Part shown: positions 16,416 to 26,175 of the stretch, one piece after another | Numbering within the stretch: position 1 is the stretch's first letter | Layout of the letters: each line of letters begins with the position of its first letter | NCBI GenBank assembly: GCA_963719275.1 | Contig: CAVRBT010000010.1 | Location: 248,001-312,000 of the forward strand | Origin: AC-32 sp963719275 | GTDB lineage: Bacteria > Actinomycetota > Thermoleophilia > Gaiellales > Gaiellaceae | Reading direction: 5' to 3' | DNA length: 64,000 nucleotides | Program-made: the position numbers and the translations under genes | The notes under the pieces: generated by a model | What the model was told of the DNA's origin: nothing | The model's input: only the letters and a program-made list of their open reading frames with translations | Database searches by the model: none

Positions 16416-17786
16416 CTAGAGGTCCTCCAGCCGGATGCGGACGATGCGGCGGCCGCGCTCCTCGAGCGAGGCGAGATCGCCGGCCGCCTGTGCGTGGATC
16501 AGCCGCCGGAAGCCGAAGTCGCGGCCCGGAATCGGCAACTCGTCACCCGCGTCGTCCACCACCTGGACGAAGAGCCCCGTGTTCGGGCCCCCCTTGTGCA
16601 GCTGGCCCGTCGAGTGCAGGTAGCGGGGGCCAAGCCCGTGGGTGACCACGCACCCGGTCTCGACGCGGGCGCGCTCGATGAGGGGCTCGAGCTCGGTCTC
16701 GCGGGCCGGGTCGACGAAGACCTGGATCGCGACGTAGTCGCCCGGCTCCGCCTGCTCGAAGAGCTCCCCGAGCGAGCCGCGCGGCTCCACGTCCGGCTCG
16801 CCGCCGGCCGCGAGCACCTCGTTCGTCTTGTCCTTCGCAGCCTGCACGTTCGGCTGGTCGAACGGGTTGATGCCGAGGATCGAGCCGGCGACGGCCGCCG
16901 CGAACTCCCAGCGGTAGAACTCCTGTCCGAGCTCGTACGGCCCCGGCAGCCGCACCTCCGGCGCCTGACGGTCGGGGCCGTCCGGCGGCTCGTCCGGCGC
17001 GGGGATCAGGCCCTTGCCGTCCTTGCCGGTCGACTCCGCGAGCAGCTGCTCGGCCCAGAGACCGAAGCCGCCCGTGTTCGGGTTGATCGTGATCTTGTCG
17101 CGCCCCTCGGCCCAGCCGTTGCCGAGCTCGAGCCCGAGGTCGAGGCCCGGGTTCCCCTCTTCGCCGTGGCAGGCCTCGACGATCTCGTCCACGCGGTCGA
17201 GGAATCGTTCGAGGTCGACGCCCATCAGCGCCGCCGGAGCCATCCCGAACACGGAGAGCGCCGAGTAGCGCCCCCCGATCGTCGGCTCGCCGCCGAAGGT
17301 CGCTAAAAACCTCCGCTTCTGGGCCACCTGCTCCAGCTCGGAGCCCGGGTCGGTGATCGCGACGAAGTACTCGCCGCGCTTTCCCGAGCGCTTCCAGAAC
17401 CAGTCGAGGTGGCAACGCGTCTCGAGCGTCGTGCCCGACTTGGAGGCGACGAGGAAGAGCGTCGCGTCGAAGTCGAGGCTGTCGGTGAGCCGGCGAACCG
17501 CCGCGGGGTGCGTCGTGTCGAGGACGTGGAACGCGTCGGCGTCGAACGTCCGGCTGATGACCTCGGGCGCGAGGCTCGAGCCGCCCATGCCGAGCAGCAC
17601 GAAGGTGTCGATCAGGCCGGGCGCGCCGACCTCCTCGACGAACCGAAGCAGACCGTCGATCCGGCTGCGCATCCGCATCGGCTCGTCGAGCCAGCCGAGC
17701 CACTTCGCCTCGTCGTTCCCGGTCCAGACCGTCGGGTCGCGCTCCCAGATCCGGGCGACGAGCTCGGCCGGCGCGATGGTGCTCAC
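16416..17786 (-). CDS. pgi: glucose-6-phosphate isomerase
   Basis: The 456-residue protein has the sugar isomerase fold: VLLGMGGSSLAPEV near residue 63, the phosphate loop LFLVASKSGTTLET, NPNTGGFGLWAEQLLAEST and the late HSTGQLHKGGPNTGLFV segment. The enzyme interconverts glucose 6-phosphate and fructose 6-phosphate, linking glycolysis to this operon. It resembles the isomerase half of the Tal-Pgi fusions found in some actinobacteria and cyanobacteria; here the two activities are separate genes with an alpha/beta hydrolase between them. Its start overlaps the hydrolase stop by 4 bp, and its TAG abuts the gnd ATG. Confidence 0.93.
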   Translation of the reverse strand: MSTIAPAELVARIWERDPTVWTGNDEAKWLGWLDEPMRMRSRIDGLLRFVEEVGAPGLIDTFVLLGMGGSSLAPEVISRTFDADAFHVLDTTHPAAVRRLTDSLDFDATLFLVASKSGTTLETRCHLDWFWKRSGKRGEYFVAITDPGSELEQVAQKRRFLATFGGEPTIGGRYSALSVFGMAPAALMGVDLERFLDRVDEIVEACHGEEGNPGLDLGLELGNGWAEGRDKITINPNTGGFGLWAEQLLAESTGKDGKGLIPAPDEPPDGPDRQAPEVRLPGPYELGQEFYRWEFAAAVAGSILGINPFDQPNVQAAKDKTNEVLAAGGEPDVEPRGSLGELFEQAEPGDYVAIQVFVDPARETELEPLIERARVETGCVVTHGLGPRYLHSTGQLHKGGPNTGLFVQVVDDAGDELPIPGRDFGFRRLIHAQAAGDLASLEERGRRIVRIRLEDL

Positions 17787-18565
17787 GCGGCGTGCTCCCG
17801 CAGGAACGGGAGCACGAGCTCGTCGAACTCGCGTGGGCGCTCCATGCTCGGCACGTGCGCCGTCCCGGGAATCGCCGTCCGTCGCGCGCCCGGGATCTCA
17901 CGCTCCAGGCGCTCGGCGATCCGATGCATGTCGGGCTGGTCCTCCTCGCCGATGAGAACGAGCGTCGGCGCGCGGATCTCGCCGAGCCGCTGCGCGAGAT
18001 CCTCGACGAGGAGCTCCTCCTCGTCCTCCTCCACCGCGAGGGCGAGCTCGTACGCGCGGCGCTGCATCTCACCGACGCGGGCGCGCACCTCTGGGTCGAC
18101 GTCCTCCGGCGGGCGACGCGGGCCGTCCACCCACGTCCGCAGACTCGCCTCGACTGCCGCGTCCAGGTCACCCGCCTCGAAGGCCGCCTCCTCCTCGGCC
18201 CACGCGCTTCGCAGCTCCTGCGACCACTCATGCCCGGGAAGGCCTGGAGCGACGAGAACGAGCGCGCGCACAAGCTCAGGCCGCGCAAGGGCGACCTCGA
18301 GTGCCACCCGGCCGCCGAGTGACACGCCGACGAGCGCCGCCGGCGCAAGGTCGTGGTCCTCGAGCGCAGCAATCAGGTCACGCGCGTGCGCGAACGGCCC
18401 GGCCTCGAGCGGCGAGCGGCCGAAGCCACGTAGGTCGAGTCGCAGCAGGCGGAACGACGGCGACCACTCCTGCCATTCGCGATCCCACATCCGACTGTCG
18501 CAAATGCCCTCGTGCACGAGCGCGACCGCCGGCCCCTCGCCGGCGACCTCTACATACAGCGCCAC
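17783..18565 (-). CDS. alpha/beta hydrolase in the pentose phosphate operon
   Basis: The 260-residue protein is an alpha/beta hydrolase fold enzyme: oxyanion region VALVHEGICDSRMWD, nucleophile elbow LVGVSLGGRVAL, the acid loop VLIGEEDQPDM and the catalytic His in GTAHVPSMERP. An acidic insert (EEDEEELLVED) lies in the cap. It is embedded between tal and pgi with a 4-bp overlap to pgi, so it is co-transcribed with enzymes of 6-phosphogluconate metabolism. The cluster has no recognisable 6-phosphogluconolactonase gene, which makes a lactonase role possible but unproven. Other esterase or hydrolase functions are equally open. Confidence 0.85.
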   Translation of the reverse strand: MALYVEVAGEGPAVALVHEGICDSRMWDREWQEWSPSFRLLRLDLRGFGRSPLEAGPFAHARDLIAALEDHDLAPAALVGVSLGGRVALEVALARPELVRALVLVAPGLPGHEWSQELRSAWAEEEAAFEAGDLDAAVEASLRTWVDGPRRPPEDVDPEVRARVGEMQRRAYELALAVEEDEEELLVEDLAQRLGEIRAPTLVLIGEEDQPDMHRIAERLEREIPGARRTAIPGTAHVPSMERPREFDELVLPFLREHAA

Positions 18566-18573
18566 CTAGTGCC

Positions 18574-19680
18574 TCAGGCGGAGACGAGCTCGCCGCGCTT
18601 GGCCTTCACGCCGTCGAGCAGCTCCCGGAAGGAGTCCGCGAACTTCTCGACGCCCTCGCGCTCGAGCGTCACCACCACGTCGTCGTAGTCGACACCCGCC
18701 TCGGCGACGCGGTCGAACACGCGCCGAGCCTCGTCGAGGTCGCGCTCCAGCGTGAGCGCCACCTCACCGTGGTCCTGGAAGGCGCGGATCGTCTCCTCGG
18801 GCATCGTGTCCACCGTCTCGGGCCCGATCAGCTCCTCGACGTACATCACGTCCCGGTACGCCGGGTTCTTCGTCGAGGTGGAGGCCCAGAGGCACCGCTG
18901 CGTCCGCGCGCCCTTCTCGCGCAGCGGCTCCCAGCGGTCGCCGGAGAACAGCTCCTTGCAGCGTTGATACGCGAGTTTCGCGTTCGCGACCGCGAGCTTG
19001 CCCTTCAGGACGTCGGGCGCACCGACCTCGTCGAGTCGCCGGTCGGCCTCGGTATCCACGCGCGAGACGAAGAAGCTGGCCACCGACGCGACCCGCGACG
19101 GGTCGCCGCCGCTCTCGACGAGCCGCTCGAGCCCGCGCAGATAGGCCTCGACGACCTCGGCGTAGCGCTCCAGCGAGAAGATCAGCGTGACGTTGATGTT
19201 GCGCCCGCGGGCGATCATCTCCTCGATCGCCGGGAGGCCGGACTTCGTGCCCGGGATCTTGACGAAGCAGTTCGGCCTGTCGACGAGCTCGTGTAGCCGC
19301 TGCGCCTCGGCGATCGTCGCGTCCGTGTCGTAGGCGAGGTTCGGGTCGACCTCGATCGAGACGTAGCCGTCCTTGCCCTGGCCGCCGTCCCAGACGGGCC
19401 GCAGCAGGTCGCAGGCGTCCTGGACGTCCTGGACGGCGAGCCGCAGGAAGACCTCCTTCGCGTCGTCTTCCTCGGCCAGCACCTCGCGGAACTGCTCGTC
19501 GTAGGCGTCCCCTTCGGAGATCGCCTTCTGGAAGATCGTCGGGTTCGACGTGACGCCGACGACGGCGTCCTCCTCCATCATCCGCGCGAGCTCGCCGCTC
19601 CGCAGCAGGTGACGCGAGAGAAAGTCGATCCAGACGCTCTGTCCAAGCTCACTGAGTGCGTGTAGTCGTGACTTAGCCAT
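18574..19680 (-). CDS. tal: transaldolase
   Basis: The 368-residue enzyme is the long actinobacterial transaldolase type. Key segments are GVTSNPTIFQKAI near the N-terminus, CFVKIPGTKSGLPAIEEMIA, NINVTLIFSLERY and the Schiff-base region RTQRCLWASTSTKNPAYRD with its Lys. It transfers dihydroxyacetone units between sedoheptulose 7-phosphate and glyceraldehyde 3-phosphate. ATG 19680 overlaps the frame-corrected end of rpiB by 8 bp; the longer reading frame to 19767 is rpiB sequence in another frame and was rejected. It is 8 bp upstream of the alpha/beta hydrolase gene. Confidence 0.95.
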   Translation of the reverse strand: MAKSRLHALSELGQSVWIDFLSRHLLRSGELARMMEEDAVVGVTSNPTIFQKAISEGDAYDEQFREVLAEEDDAKEVFLRLAVQDVQDACDLLRPVWDGGQGKDGYVSIEVDPNLAYDTDATIAEAQRLHELVDRPNCFVKIPGTKSGLPAIEEMIARGRNINVTLIFSLERYAEVVEAYLRGLERLVESGGDPSRVASVASFFVSRVDTEADRRLDEVGAPDVLKGKLAVANAKLAYQRCKELFSGDRWEPLREKGARTQRCLWASTSTKNPAYRDVMYVEELIGPETVDTMPEETIRAFQDHGEVALTLERDLDEARRVFDRVAEAGVDYDDVVVTLEREGVEKFADSFRELLDGVKAKRGELVSA

Positions 19681-20132
19681 ATGTCGTTTCCCTTTCCATT
19701 TCCTCGATCTTCTCAAGCCTCCGTACGTAGCGGTCGCCGCCGTCGAAGCGGGCCTCGATGAACGCACGAGTGAGCTCGGCCGCGAGCTCGGGCGCCGATG
19801 ACCTCCGAGCCGAGGCAGAGCACGTTCATGTCGTCGTGCTCTACGCCCTGGTGGGCCGAGTAGATGTCGTGGCAGACGGCGGCGCGGATCCCCGGGAGCT
19901 TGTTCGCCGCGACCGACGCACCGACCCCGGAGCCGCAGACGAGCAGTGCGCGCTCGGCCTCGCCGGACCGGATCGCCTCTCCGACCTCGCGCGCCTTGTC
20001 GGGGTAGTCGATGCGCGGCTCGGGCCTGTCCGTTCCCAGATCTACGGCCTCGTGCCCAAGTGCGGCCACCACCTCCAGCAGCCGCTCACGGAGCTTGACG
20101 CCGCGGTGGTCGAAGGCGACCGCGACTCGCAT
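19673..20132 (-). CDS. rpiB: ribose-5-phosphate isomerase B (frameshifted)
   Basis: The N-terminal 110 residues are a perfect RpiB: MRVAVAFDHRGVKLRERLL, LLVCGSGVGASVAANKLPGI with the active-site Cys, and HDDMNVLCLGSEVIGA. Beyond this the frame turns to shadow (RARGRAHS). Removing one G from the GGG at 19790-19792 restores ELAAELTRAFIEARFDGGDR and an end at 19673, inside the tal start, which is the expected coupling. The break is therefore probably a sequencing insertion. The enzyme interconverts ribose and ribulose 5-phosphates. It is the first gene of the minus-strand operon and is divergent from tkt. Confidence 0.85.
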
Positions 20133-20154
20133 AGGACCGTTACGTTACCCCGAT
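20131..20154. promoter_or_regulatory. compact bidirectional start region between rpiB and tkt
   Basis: Only 20 bp separate the two start codons. On the plus strand TACGTT (20141-20146) is followed by six bases and the tkt ATG, matching the leaderless pattern. On the minus strand TAACGT, using nearly the same bases, lies nine bases before the rpiB ATG. The near-palindromic GTTACGTTAC therefore seems to serve both directions. Confidence 0.5.
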
Positions 20155-22004
20155 GAGCGACGCTGAGCGCTGGCGGGAGCTGGGGCAGCAGCTGCGGGTC
20201 GACTCGATCCGCGCGGCTGCCGTCACGAGCTCCGGCCACCCGACCTCGTCGATGTCCGCCGCCGACCTGATGGCCGTGCTGATGTCGAAGTACTTCCACT
20301 ACGACTTCGACCGACCCGGACGACCCGTGCAACGACCACCTCGTCTTCTCGAAGGGCCACGCCTCGCCGCTGCTCTACTCGATGTACAAGGCGGCCGGCG
20401 CGATCACCGACGAGGAGCTGCTCACCTTCCGGAAGTTCGGCAGCCGGCTCGAGGGCCACCCGACGCCTGCGATCCCGTGGGTCGACGTCGCCACCGGCTC
20501 GCTCGGCCAGGGGCTGCCGTACGGGGTCGGCATCGCACTCGCGGGGAAGAAGCTCGACCGGCTCCCCTACCGGGTCTGGGTCTTGCACGGCGACAGCGAG
20601 ATGGCGGAGGGCTCGGTCTGGGAGGCGTTCGAGCACGCGTCGTTCTACAGCCTCGACAACCTCACCGTGATCCTCGACGTCAACCGCCTCGGGCAGCGCG
20701 GCCAGACGATGCACGGCTGGGACCTCGACTCGTACGCAGACAAGGCGCGCGCGTTCGGCTGGCATGCCATCGAGATCGACGGACACGATGTGGAGGCGAT
20801 CGACCGCGCCTACGGCGAGGCGGCCGCGGAGCAGGGCCGGCCAACGGTCGTCGTCGCGCGCACCCTCAAGGGCAAGGGCGTGAAGGAGGTCGAGGACAAG
20901 GGCGGCTGGCACGGCAAGGCGCTCGACCACCCCGAGGAGGCGGTTGCCGAGCTCGGCGGCGAGCGCAACATCAGCGTCGACGTGCCGAAGCCCGAGGTGA
21001 AGGGCGAGCCGCATCGGTTCGAGACGAACGGGCCGCTCGTTCTGCCGTCGTGGCAGCACGGGGACGAGGTCGCGACTCGGCGCGCCTACGGCGAGGCACT
21101 AGCCGCTCTGGGCGCCGCGCGGGGCGACGTCGTCGCGCTCGACGGCGAGGTCTCGAACTCGACCTATGCCGAAATCTTTGCCGAGGCGCACCCCGACCGG
21201 TACTTCGAGATGTACATCGCGGAGCAGCAAATGCTCGCGGCCGCCGTCGGCCTCCAGGTGCGCAAGTGGGTGCCGTTCGCGTCTACCTTCGCGGCCTTCC
21301 TGACCCGCGCCTACGATTTCATCCGCATGGCCGCGATCAGCAGGGCGAACATCCGCCTCTGCGGCTCGCATGCGGGCGTCTCGATCGGCGAGGACGGGCC
21401 GTCGCAGATGGCGCTCGAGGACCTGGCGATGATGCGCGCCGTCCACGGCTCGACCGTCCTCTACCCGTCCGACCCGAACCAGACGGCGCGGCTGGTGGTC
21501 GAGATGGCGGACCGAGAGGGAGTTGTCTTCATGCGCACCACGCGGGCCGCGACGCCGGTCATCTACGACGCTGGCGACGAGTTCCCGATCGGCGGCTCGC
21601 GCGTGCTGCGGCAGGGCGACGACGTGGCGATCGTCGCGGCCGGGATCACGCTGCACGAGTCGGTGAAGGCGGCCGACCGGCTGATCGCCGAGGGCATCGA
21701 CGCGCGTGTGATCGACCTCTACTCGGTGAAACCGGTGGACGTCGAGAGGCTACGTGCAGCGGCCGAGGCGACGGGCGGCCGGATCATCACCGTCGAGGAC
21801 CACTGGTCGGAGGGCGGGATCGGAGACGCCGTGCTCGAGGCGCTCTCGGACGACGGCGAGCTGCCGCCGCACGTCGTCCGCCTGGCCGTGCGAGAGATGC
21901 CGGGCTCGGGAAAGCCGGCCGAGCTGCTCGCCGCGGCCGGGATCGACGCCGACCACATCGCCCAGGCGGCGCGCGCGCTCGTGGGCGCCGCGGTCCCGGG
22001 CTAG
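20153..22004 (+). CDS. tkt: transketolase (frameshifted near the N-terminus)
   Basis: This is a full thiamine-diphosphate transketolase once one base is removed. The first 55 residues end at HYDFDRP; an extra C in the run at 20315-20317 shifts the frame, and the natural continuation DDPCNDHLVFSKGHASPLLY follows in the frame ending at 22004. The ThDP/Mg motif is GDSEMAEGSVWEAFEHASFY, and the pyrimidine-domain signature is EQQMLAAAVGLQ. It exchanges two-carbon units in the non-oxidative pentose phosphate pathway. The stop overlaps the convergent FGGY kinase by 4 bp. Intact domains on both sides argue for a sequencing error. Confidence 0.9.
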
Positions 22005-23326
22005 AAGAGGCGTTCGTACAGGTCGCGTTGCCGCTCCCGTGCGGCGGCGTAGATCTCCGTGCGCTCGGGATCCGGCTCGTGGGCGCGGCCGAGCGGCGCT
22101 TTCTCCGGCTCGACTTCGAGACGCTCGAGCACGTGCACGGCGGCTCCACGGGCCGAGCCTTCGGCAACACCCGATGCCGTGACGGGGCGGCCGAGGACGT
22201 CCGCGAAGAGTTGCGTCCACTCCGGGCTCGCGAGCAGCGCCTGGCCGGTGGCAACCACCTCGCGCACCTCGGGGAGCCGGTCGGCGGACTCGGCGATGCG
22301 GTAGGCGACGCCCTCGAGCCCCGCCTGCAGCAGGTCGGCGGCGTCGACGCCAAAGCTGAGGCCGGCAACCGCACCTGTCGCGCGCGGGTTCCAGCCGGGG
22401 CTGCGCTCGCCGCCGAGCAGCGGCAGAAACGTCAGTCCGTGGCCGTCGGGCGGGCGCGGCTCGGCGCGCTCCGTCCGCAAGGTGCGCTCGAGCCAGGCAT
22501 AGAGGTTGCCGCCGTCCGAGACGGCACCGCCCTCGACCACGCGCCGCTCGTCGACCAGGTAGCAGAACAGCCCAGGCCGCGGTGCCGGCGGGCCGTCATG
22601 CACGATCCGCAGAGCGCCTGAGGTGCCGATGTTCAGCGCCGCACGGTCGGCGGTCGTGCAGCCGGCGCCGAGGTTCGAGCTGGGGCCGTCGGCAAGCGGC
22701 GGATACGTCGTCCCGGCGGGCGCGTCGTCCAGTAGTGGGAGCAGCTCCTCGTCGATCCCGAGCTCGGCGAGCAACTCCGCGTCCCAGCGCCGCTCGTGCA
22801 GGTCGAGCAGGCCGCTGCCGGACGCCGTCGAGAGCGTCGTGCGCAGCTCCCCGGCGAGTGCGAGGAAGAGGTAGTCGGCGAACGAGACCGCGCGTCGCGC
22901 GCTCTCCAGCAGGCCCTCCGCGCGGAGCCACGCGAGCTTGGCGGGCCAGAAGCTCGGGTGGAACACGCACCCGGTGCGCGCGTGCACCGCACGCTCGTCG
23001 AGACGCTCGGCGAGCTCGACCGCCTGCCCCGCCGCGCGCCGGTCCTGCCAGAGCAGCGCCGACGTCAGCGGCCGGTTGCGCTCGTCCAGCAGGACGAGGC
23101 TGTGCATGAAGCACGAGATCCCGAGCGCGTCGTCGCCCTCACCGGCCTCGTCCAGCACGGCACGCGCCGCTGCGACGAGCTCGTCGGGATCGAGCTCGGC
23201 CGACCCGTCGCGTCCGAGACGCGCCGCGTACTTCCGCTGCGCTCCCGGCCCGGACTCCCTCCCGCGCTCGTCGTAGGGGCACGCGCGGGTGGAGGAGCTG
23301 CCGACGTCCAGCGCGAGCACCCGCAT
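22001..23326 (-). CDS. FGGY-family sugar kinase, gluconokinase-like
   Basis: The 441-residue protein has the two-lobed ASKHA kinase fold: phosphate 1 motif MRVLALDVGSSSTRACPYDE, the central LLWQDRRA and FHPSFWPAKLAWL segments, phosphate 2 motif LNIGTSGALRIV and the adenosine loop GVDAADLLQAGLEGVAYRIA. The WPAKLAWL stretch and the close link to zwf/gnd/tkt suggest gluconokinase, which would feed 6-phosphogluconate into the adjacent pathway, but substrate specificity is inferred. ATG 23326 is chosen because it begins exactly at the phosphate 1 strand; TATGGT lies ten bases upstream. Confidence 0.82.
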   Translation of the reverse strand: MRVLALDVGSSSTRACPYDERGRESGPGAQRKYAARLGRDGSAELDPDELVAAARAVLDEAGEGDDALGISCFMHSLVLLDERNRPLTSALLWQDRRAAGQAVELAERLDERAVHARTGCVFHPSFWPAKLAWLRAEGLLESARRAVSFADYLFLALAGELRTTLSTASGSGLLDLHERRWDAELLAELGIDEELLPLLDDAPAGTTYPPLADGPSSNLGAGCTTADRAALNIGTSGALRIVHDGPPAPRPGLFCYLVDERRVVEGGAVSDGGNLYAWLERTLRTERAEPRPPDGHGLTFLPLLGGERSPGWNPRATGAVAGLSFGVDAADLLQAGLEGVAYRIAESADRLPEVREVVATGQALLASPEWTQLFADVLGRPVTASGVAEGSARGAAVHVLERLEVEPEKAPLGRAHEPDPERTEIYAAARERQRDLYERLF

Positions 23327-23466
23327 TGAGGTCGGGACCATACGCCCAGGCGCCGACTAGGCGGCGCCGACCTTTGAGGTCGCGTGGGCTTTGCTCACGC
23401 GACCGTCTAACCCGAGTGTTGAAACGCGGAAGGTCGGGCCTTGGCACCGAGATAGCCTCTAGCGAA

Positions 23467-25408
23467 ATGATCGTCACCGCTTCCAACCTGCGAAAAGAGC
23501 TCGCGGGGTCGCTGCTCTTCGAGGGCGTCTCGTTCTCGGTCGACCGGCGCCAGCGACTGGCGCTCTCCGGCCCGAACGGCGCCGGCAAGACGACGCTGCT
23601 GCGGATGCTCGTCGGCGAGAGCGAAGTCCACGGCGGTGAGCTCGCCTTCGCGAAGGGCACGCGCATCGCGCTCCACGACCAGCGACCGCCGCTCGACCGC
23701 GGGCTGACGCTGCGCGAGTACGCACTCACCGGCGCACGCGACCTGATCGAGACCGAGGAGGAGCTGCGCTCGCTGGAAGACGCGATGGCCGGAGGCGACC
23801 ACTCGCAAGCGACGCTCGGGCGATACGCGGCTGCGCAGGCGCGGCTCGAGCACGCGGGCGGCTACACGTGGCGCGACCGCGCCGCTGCGGCCTTGCGCGG
23901 CCTCGGCTTCGCCGAGCACGACCTCGACCGGCCGCTGGAGACGTTCTCCGGCGGCGAGCTCACCCGCGCCTCGCTTGCCCGCGCGCTTGCCGGCGATCCC
24001 GACCTGCTGCTGCTCGATGAGCCGACGAACCACCTCGACGTCGAGAACCTCGAGTGGCTCGAGCAGGAGCTGCAGTCGCTGGACGCAGCGGTGATCCTGG
24101 TCGCGCACGACCGCTGGTTCCTCGAGGCGGTCACGACCGGCGTGCTCGAGCTCGACGCCGGCCGCTCGCTCTTCTTCCCGGGGCCGTGGCACGTCTGGCG
24201 GCTGGAGAAGGCGGCGCGCGCCCAGCACGCAGCGAGGACGGCCGAGCGCGTGGGCGTCGACATCGTGCGGCTCGAGCGCTTCGTGGAACGCTTCCGCTAC
24301 AAGAAGTCGAAGGCCAAGCAGGCGCAGGCGAAGGTGACGCAGATCAAGCGCCTCGAGGCCGAGCGCGGCGCCGCGAAGGGCGAGCTCGAGCTGCTGACGC
24401 GGCACAGCAAGTCGCTCGGCTTCGACTTCCTCAAGCCGGCCCGCAGCGGCCGCACGGTCCTCGAGGCGGACGACCTCGCGGTGAGCGCGGGCGACAAGGA
24501 GCTGCTCGAAGGCGCGACGTTCGCGCTGGAGCGTGGCGAGCACGTCGGCCTGGTCGGGCCGAACGGCTCGGGCAAGACGACGCTGCTGGAGACGGTTCTG
24601 GGCGGGCGCGAGGCCGCGGGAGGTCGCGTGCGCCTCGGCCACGGCGTCGTCCCCGCGTACTTCTCCCAGCACGAGGTCGAGCTCGACGAGCGTGGCAGCG
24701 TCCTCGACTGCGCCCAGCGCGCGACCGGGCTGCCGCGGCCGCAGGCGCAGAACCTGCTCGGCCGCTTCCTCTTCTCGGGCTGGGAGGCGCACGAGAAGCC
24801 GGTTACAGCGCTCTCCGGCGGCGAGCGGCGGCGACTGGCCCTCGCGCTCGTCGTCGCGAGCGGCGCGAACTTCCTCATGCTCGACGAGCCGACGAACCAC
24901 CTCGACCTCGAGAGCAGGGAGGCGCTCGAGGAGGCCCTCGACGCCTTCCCCGGAACGGTCCTGCTCGTCTCCCACGACCGCGCGCTGCTCGACGCGGTCG
25001 CGCACCGGCTGCTCGCGATCGAGGACCTCGCGCTGCGCTCCTTCGACGGCGGCTGGGCCGAGTACGCCCGCAGCCGCGAAGAGCCGGCGGCCCCGCCACC
25101 TGCCGAGCCCGCACTTCGCAAGGAGAAGCCGAAGCCGCGGAAGGAGCGCCCGCCGCGGCCGAGCGAGCTCGAGCAGCTCGAAGGCCGCATCTCTGCAGCA
25201 GGAGGAGGCGGTCGCGGCACTCGAGCGCCAGCTCGCCGACGACTGGTCGGACGTCGAGACGCTGGCCGCACACCGCCGCGCGCGCGAGGAGCTACAAGGC
25301 CTGATCTCCCGCTGGGAGCGGCTCTTCGAAGAGGCCCAGGGGCCTAGGAGCCGCCGTGGGCGCGGAGGTAGTCGCGCTCCGCGCGTCGGTTTCGGTACCA
25401 GGAGTTGA
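23467..25408 (+). CDS. ABC-F family ATPase (frameshifted near the C-terminus)
   Basis: Two ABC domains lie in one chain with no membrane segment: Walker A LSGPNGAGKTTLLRML and VGPNGSGKTTLLETVL, signatures TFSGGELTRASLARAL and ALSGGERRRLALALVV, Walker B LLLLDEPTNHLDVEN and FLMLDEPTNHLDLES, and the basic inter-domain linker RYKKSKAKQAQAKVTQ. ABC-F proteins act on the ribosome (translation factors or antibiotic target protection). An extra T at 25192-25194 throws the coiled C-terminal tail out of frame; correction gives QQEEAVAALERQLADDWSD and an end near 25408, overlapping the convergent gene. Start: ATG 23467, with TAGCCT eight bases upstream. Confidence 0.9.
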
Positions 25409-26156
25409 GGACGATCGCGAGCGGCGCGAGCACGATCAGCGAGAGCAGCGCGATCGGGAGGATCCACCAGGCTCGGCTCGGCTTCGGCGTCGCAACGGCG
25501 GGAGCCGGCGGAGCAGCGCGCCGCTTCCCCGCGGCGCGGTGGCTCGTCGCCTTCGCCTTGGCCTTTGCGGCCTTCGCCTTGGCCTTCGCGGTCGGCTTCG
25601 CCTTCGCGAGCGCAGGCGGCCCGTGGAACCTCTTCGGCATCCAGTAGTCGACCCGCCAGTTGCCGTCGTGGCCCTTGACGAGCTCCACGTCGGCGGTCAT
25701 CGCCGACCAGCCGGAACCGGGCTTCGGGAAGAGGAAGACCTCGAGGCCGATCGTGTCCGAGTACGAGTACTGCACGAAGCTCCAGCGGCCGAGCCCCTTG
25801 TTCGCGGCCGGGTACGGCACGACGGGCAGGTCTCCGCGGCTCCACTGCTTCTTCGTGAATCCCTCCCGGAGGCTCGGCGCCGAGATCGCCCACGAGCGGC
25901 CGACGTCCTGCCGATCGACGGCGGTGAGGATGAACTCGCGCAGCACCTTGCTCACCTCGCGCTGCTTCACCTTGGTGAACGGCGCGTTCTTCGGCTGCGT
26001 GTACCCCGGCTCGTTGACCAGCGGGCCCGTCGCAGCGCCCTTGTCTCCGGCGCTCGAGAAGTGGATGCCCAGGTAGATCAGCGGCGCGGCGACCACGAGC
26101 ATGATGAGCGGCGGCGTGAGACGACGCCTCCACCGCGGTGAGGAGAGGATCCGCAC
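25344..26156 (-). CDS. membrane protein with Ala/Lys-rich linker, function unknown
   Basis: This is a 270-residue protein with an N-terminal helix (PPLIMLVVAAPLIYLGIHF), an extracytoplasmic domain of about 140 residues (REFILTAVDRQDVGRSWAIS, VDYWMPKRFHGPP), a low-complexity linker made of Ala-Lys repeats around residues 185-205, and a C-terminal helix (WWILPIALLSLIVLAPLAIV) with a basic tail. The fold of the central part resembles small NTF2-like modules by eye only. It follows the ANTAR regulator on the same strand by 20 bp. The GTG start at 26156 is the only one before the first helix. Confidence 0.7.
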   Translation of the reverse strand: MRILSSPRWRRRLTPPLIMLVVAAPLIYLGIHFSSAGDKGAATGPLVNEPGYTQPKNAPFTKVKQREVSKVLREFILTAVDRQDVGRSWAISAPSLREGFTKKQWSRGDLPVVPYPAANKGLGRWSFVQYSYSDTIGLEVFLFPKPGSGWSAMTADVELVKGHDGNWRVDYWMPKRFHGPPALAKAKPTAKAKAKAAKAKAKATSHRAAGKRRAAPPAPAVATPKPSRAWWILPIALLSLIVLAPLAIVLNSWYRNRRAERDYLRAHGGS

Positions 26157-26175
26157 CTCGGCATTGTGCCGAGGA

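Noticed and set aside
25530..25640. Ala/Lys repeat region in the 25344-26156 gene as a nucleotide repeat array
   Set aside because: The repeats are short codon-level repeats inside a reading frame (AKAKAKAAK-type linker), not a CRISPR or satellite; spacing is irregular.
23407..26133. 908-residue minus-strand frame antisense to the ABC-F gene
   Set aside because: It is a GC-driven shadow; the plus strand shows two complete ABC domains, and the antisense product has only Arg/Ala-rich low-complexity sequence.
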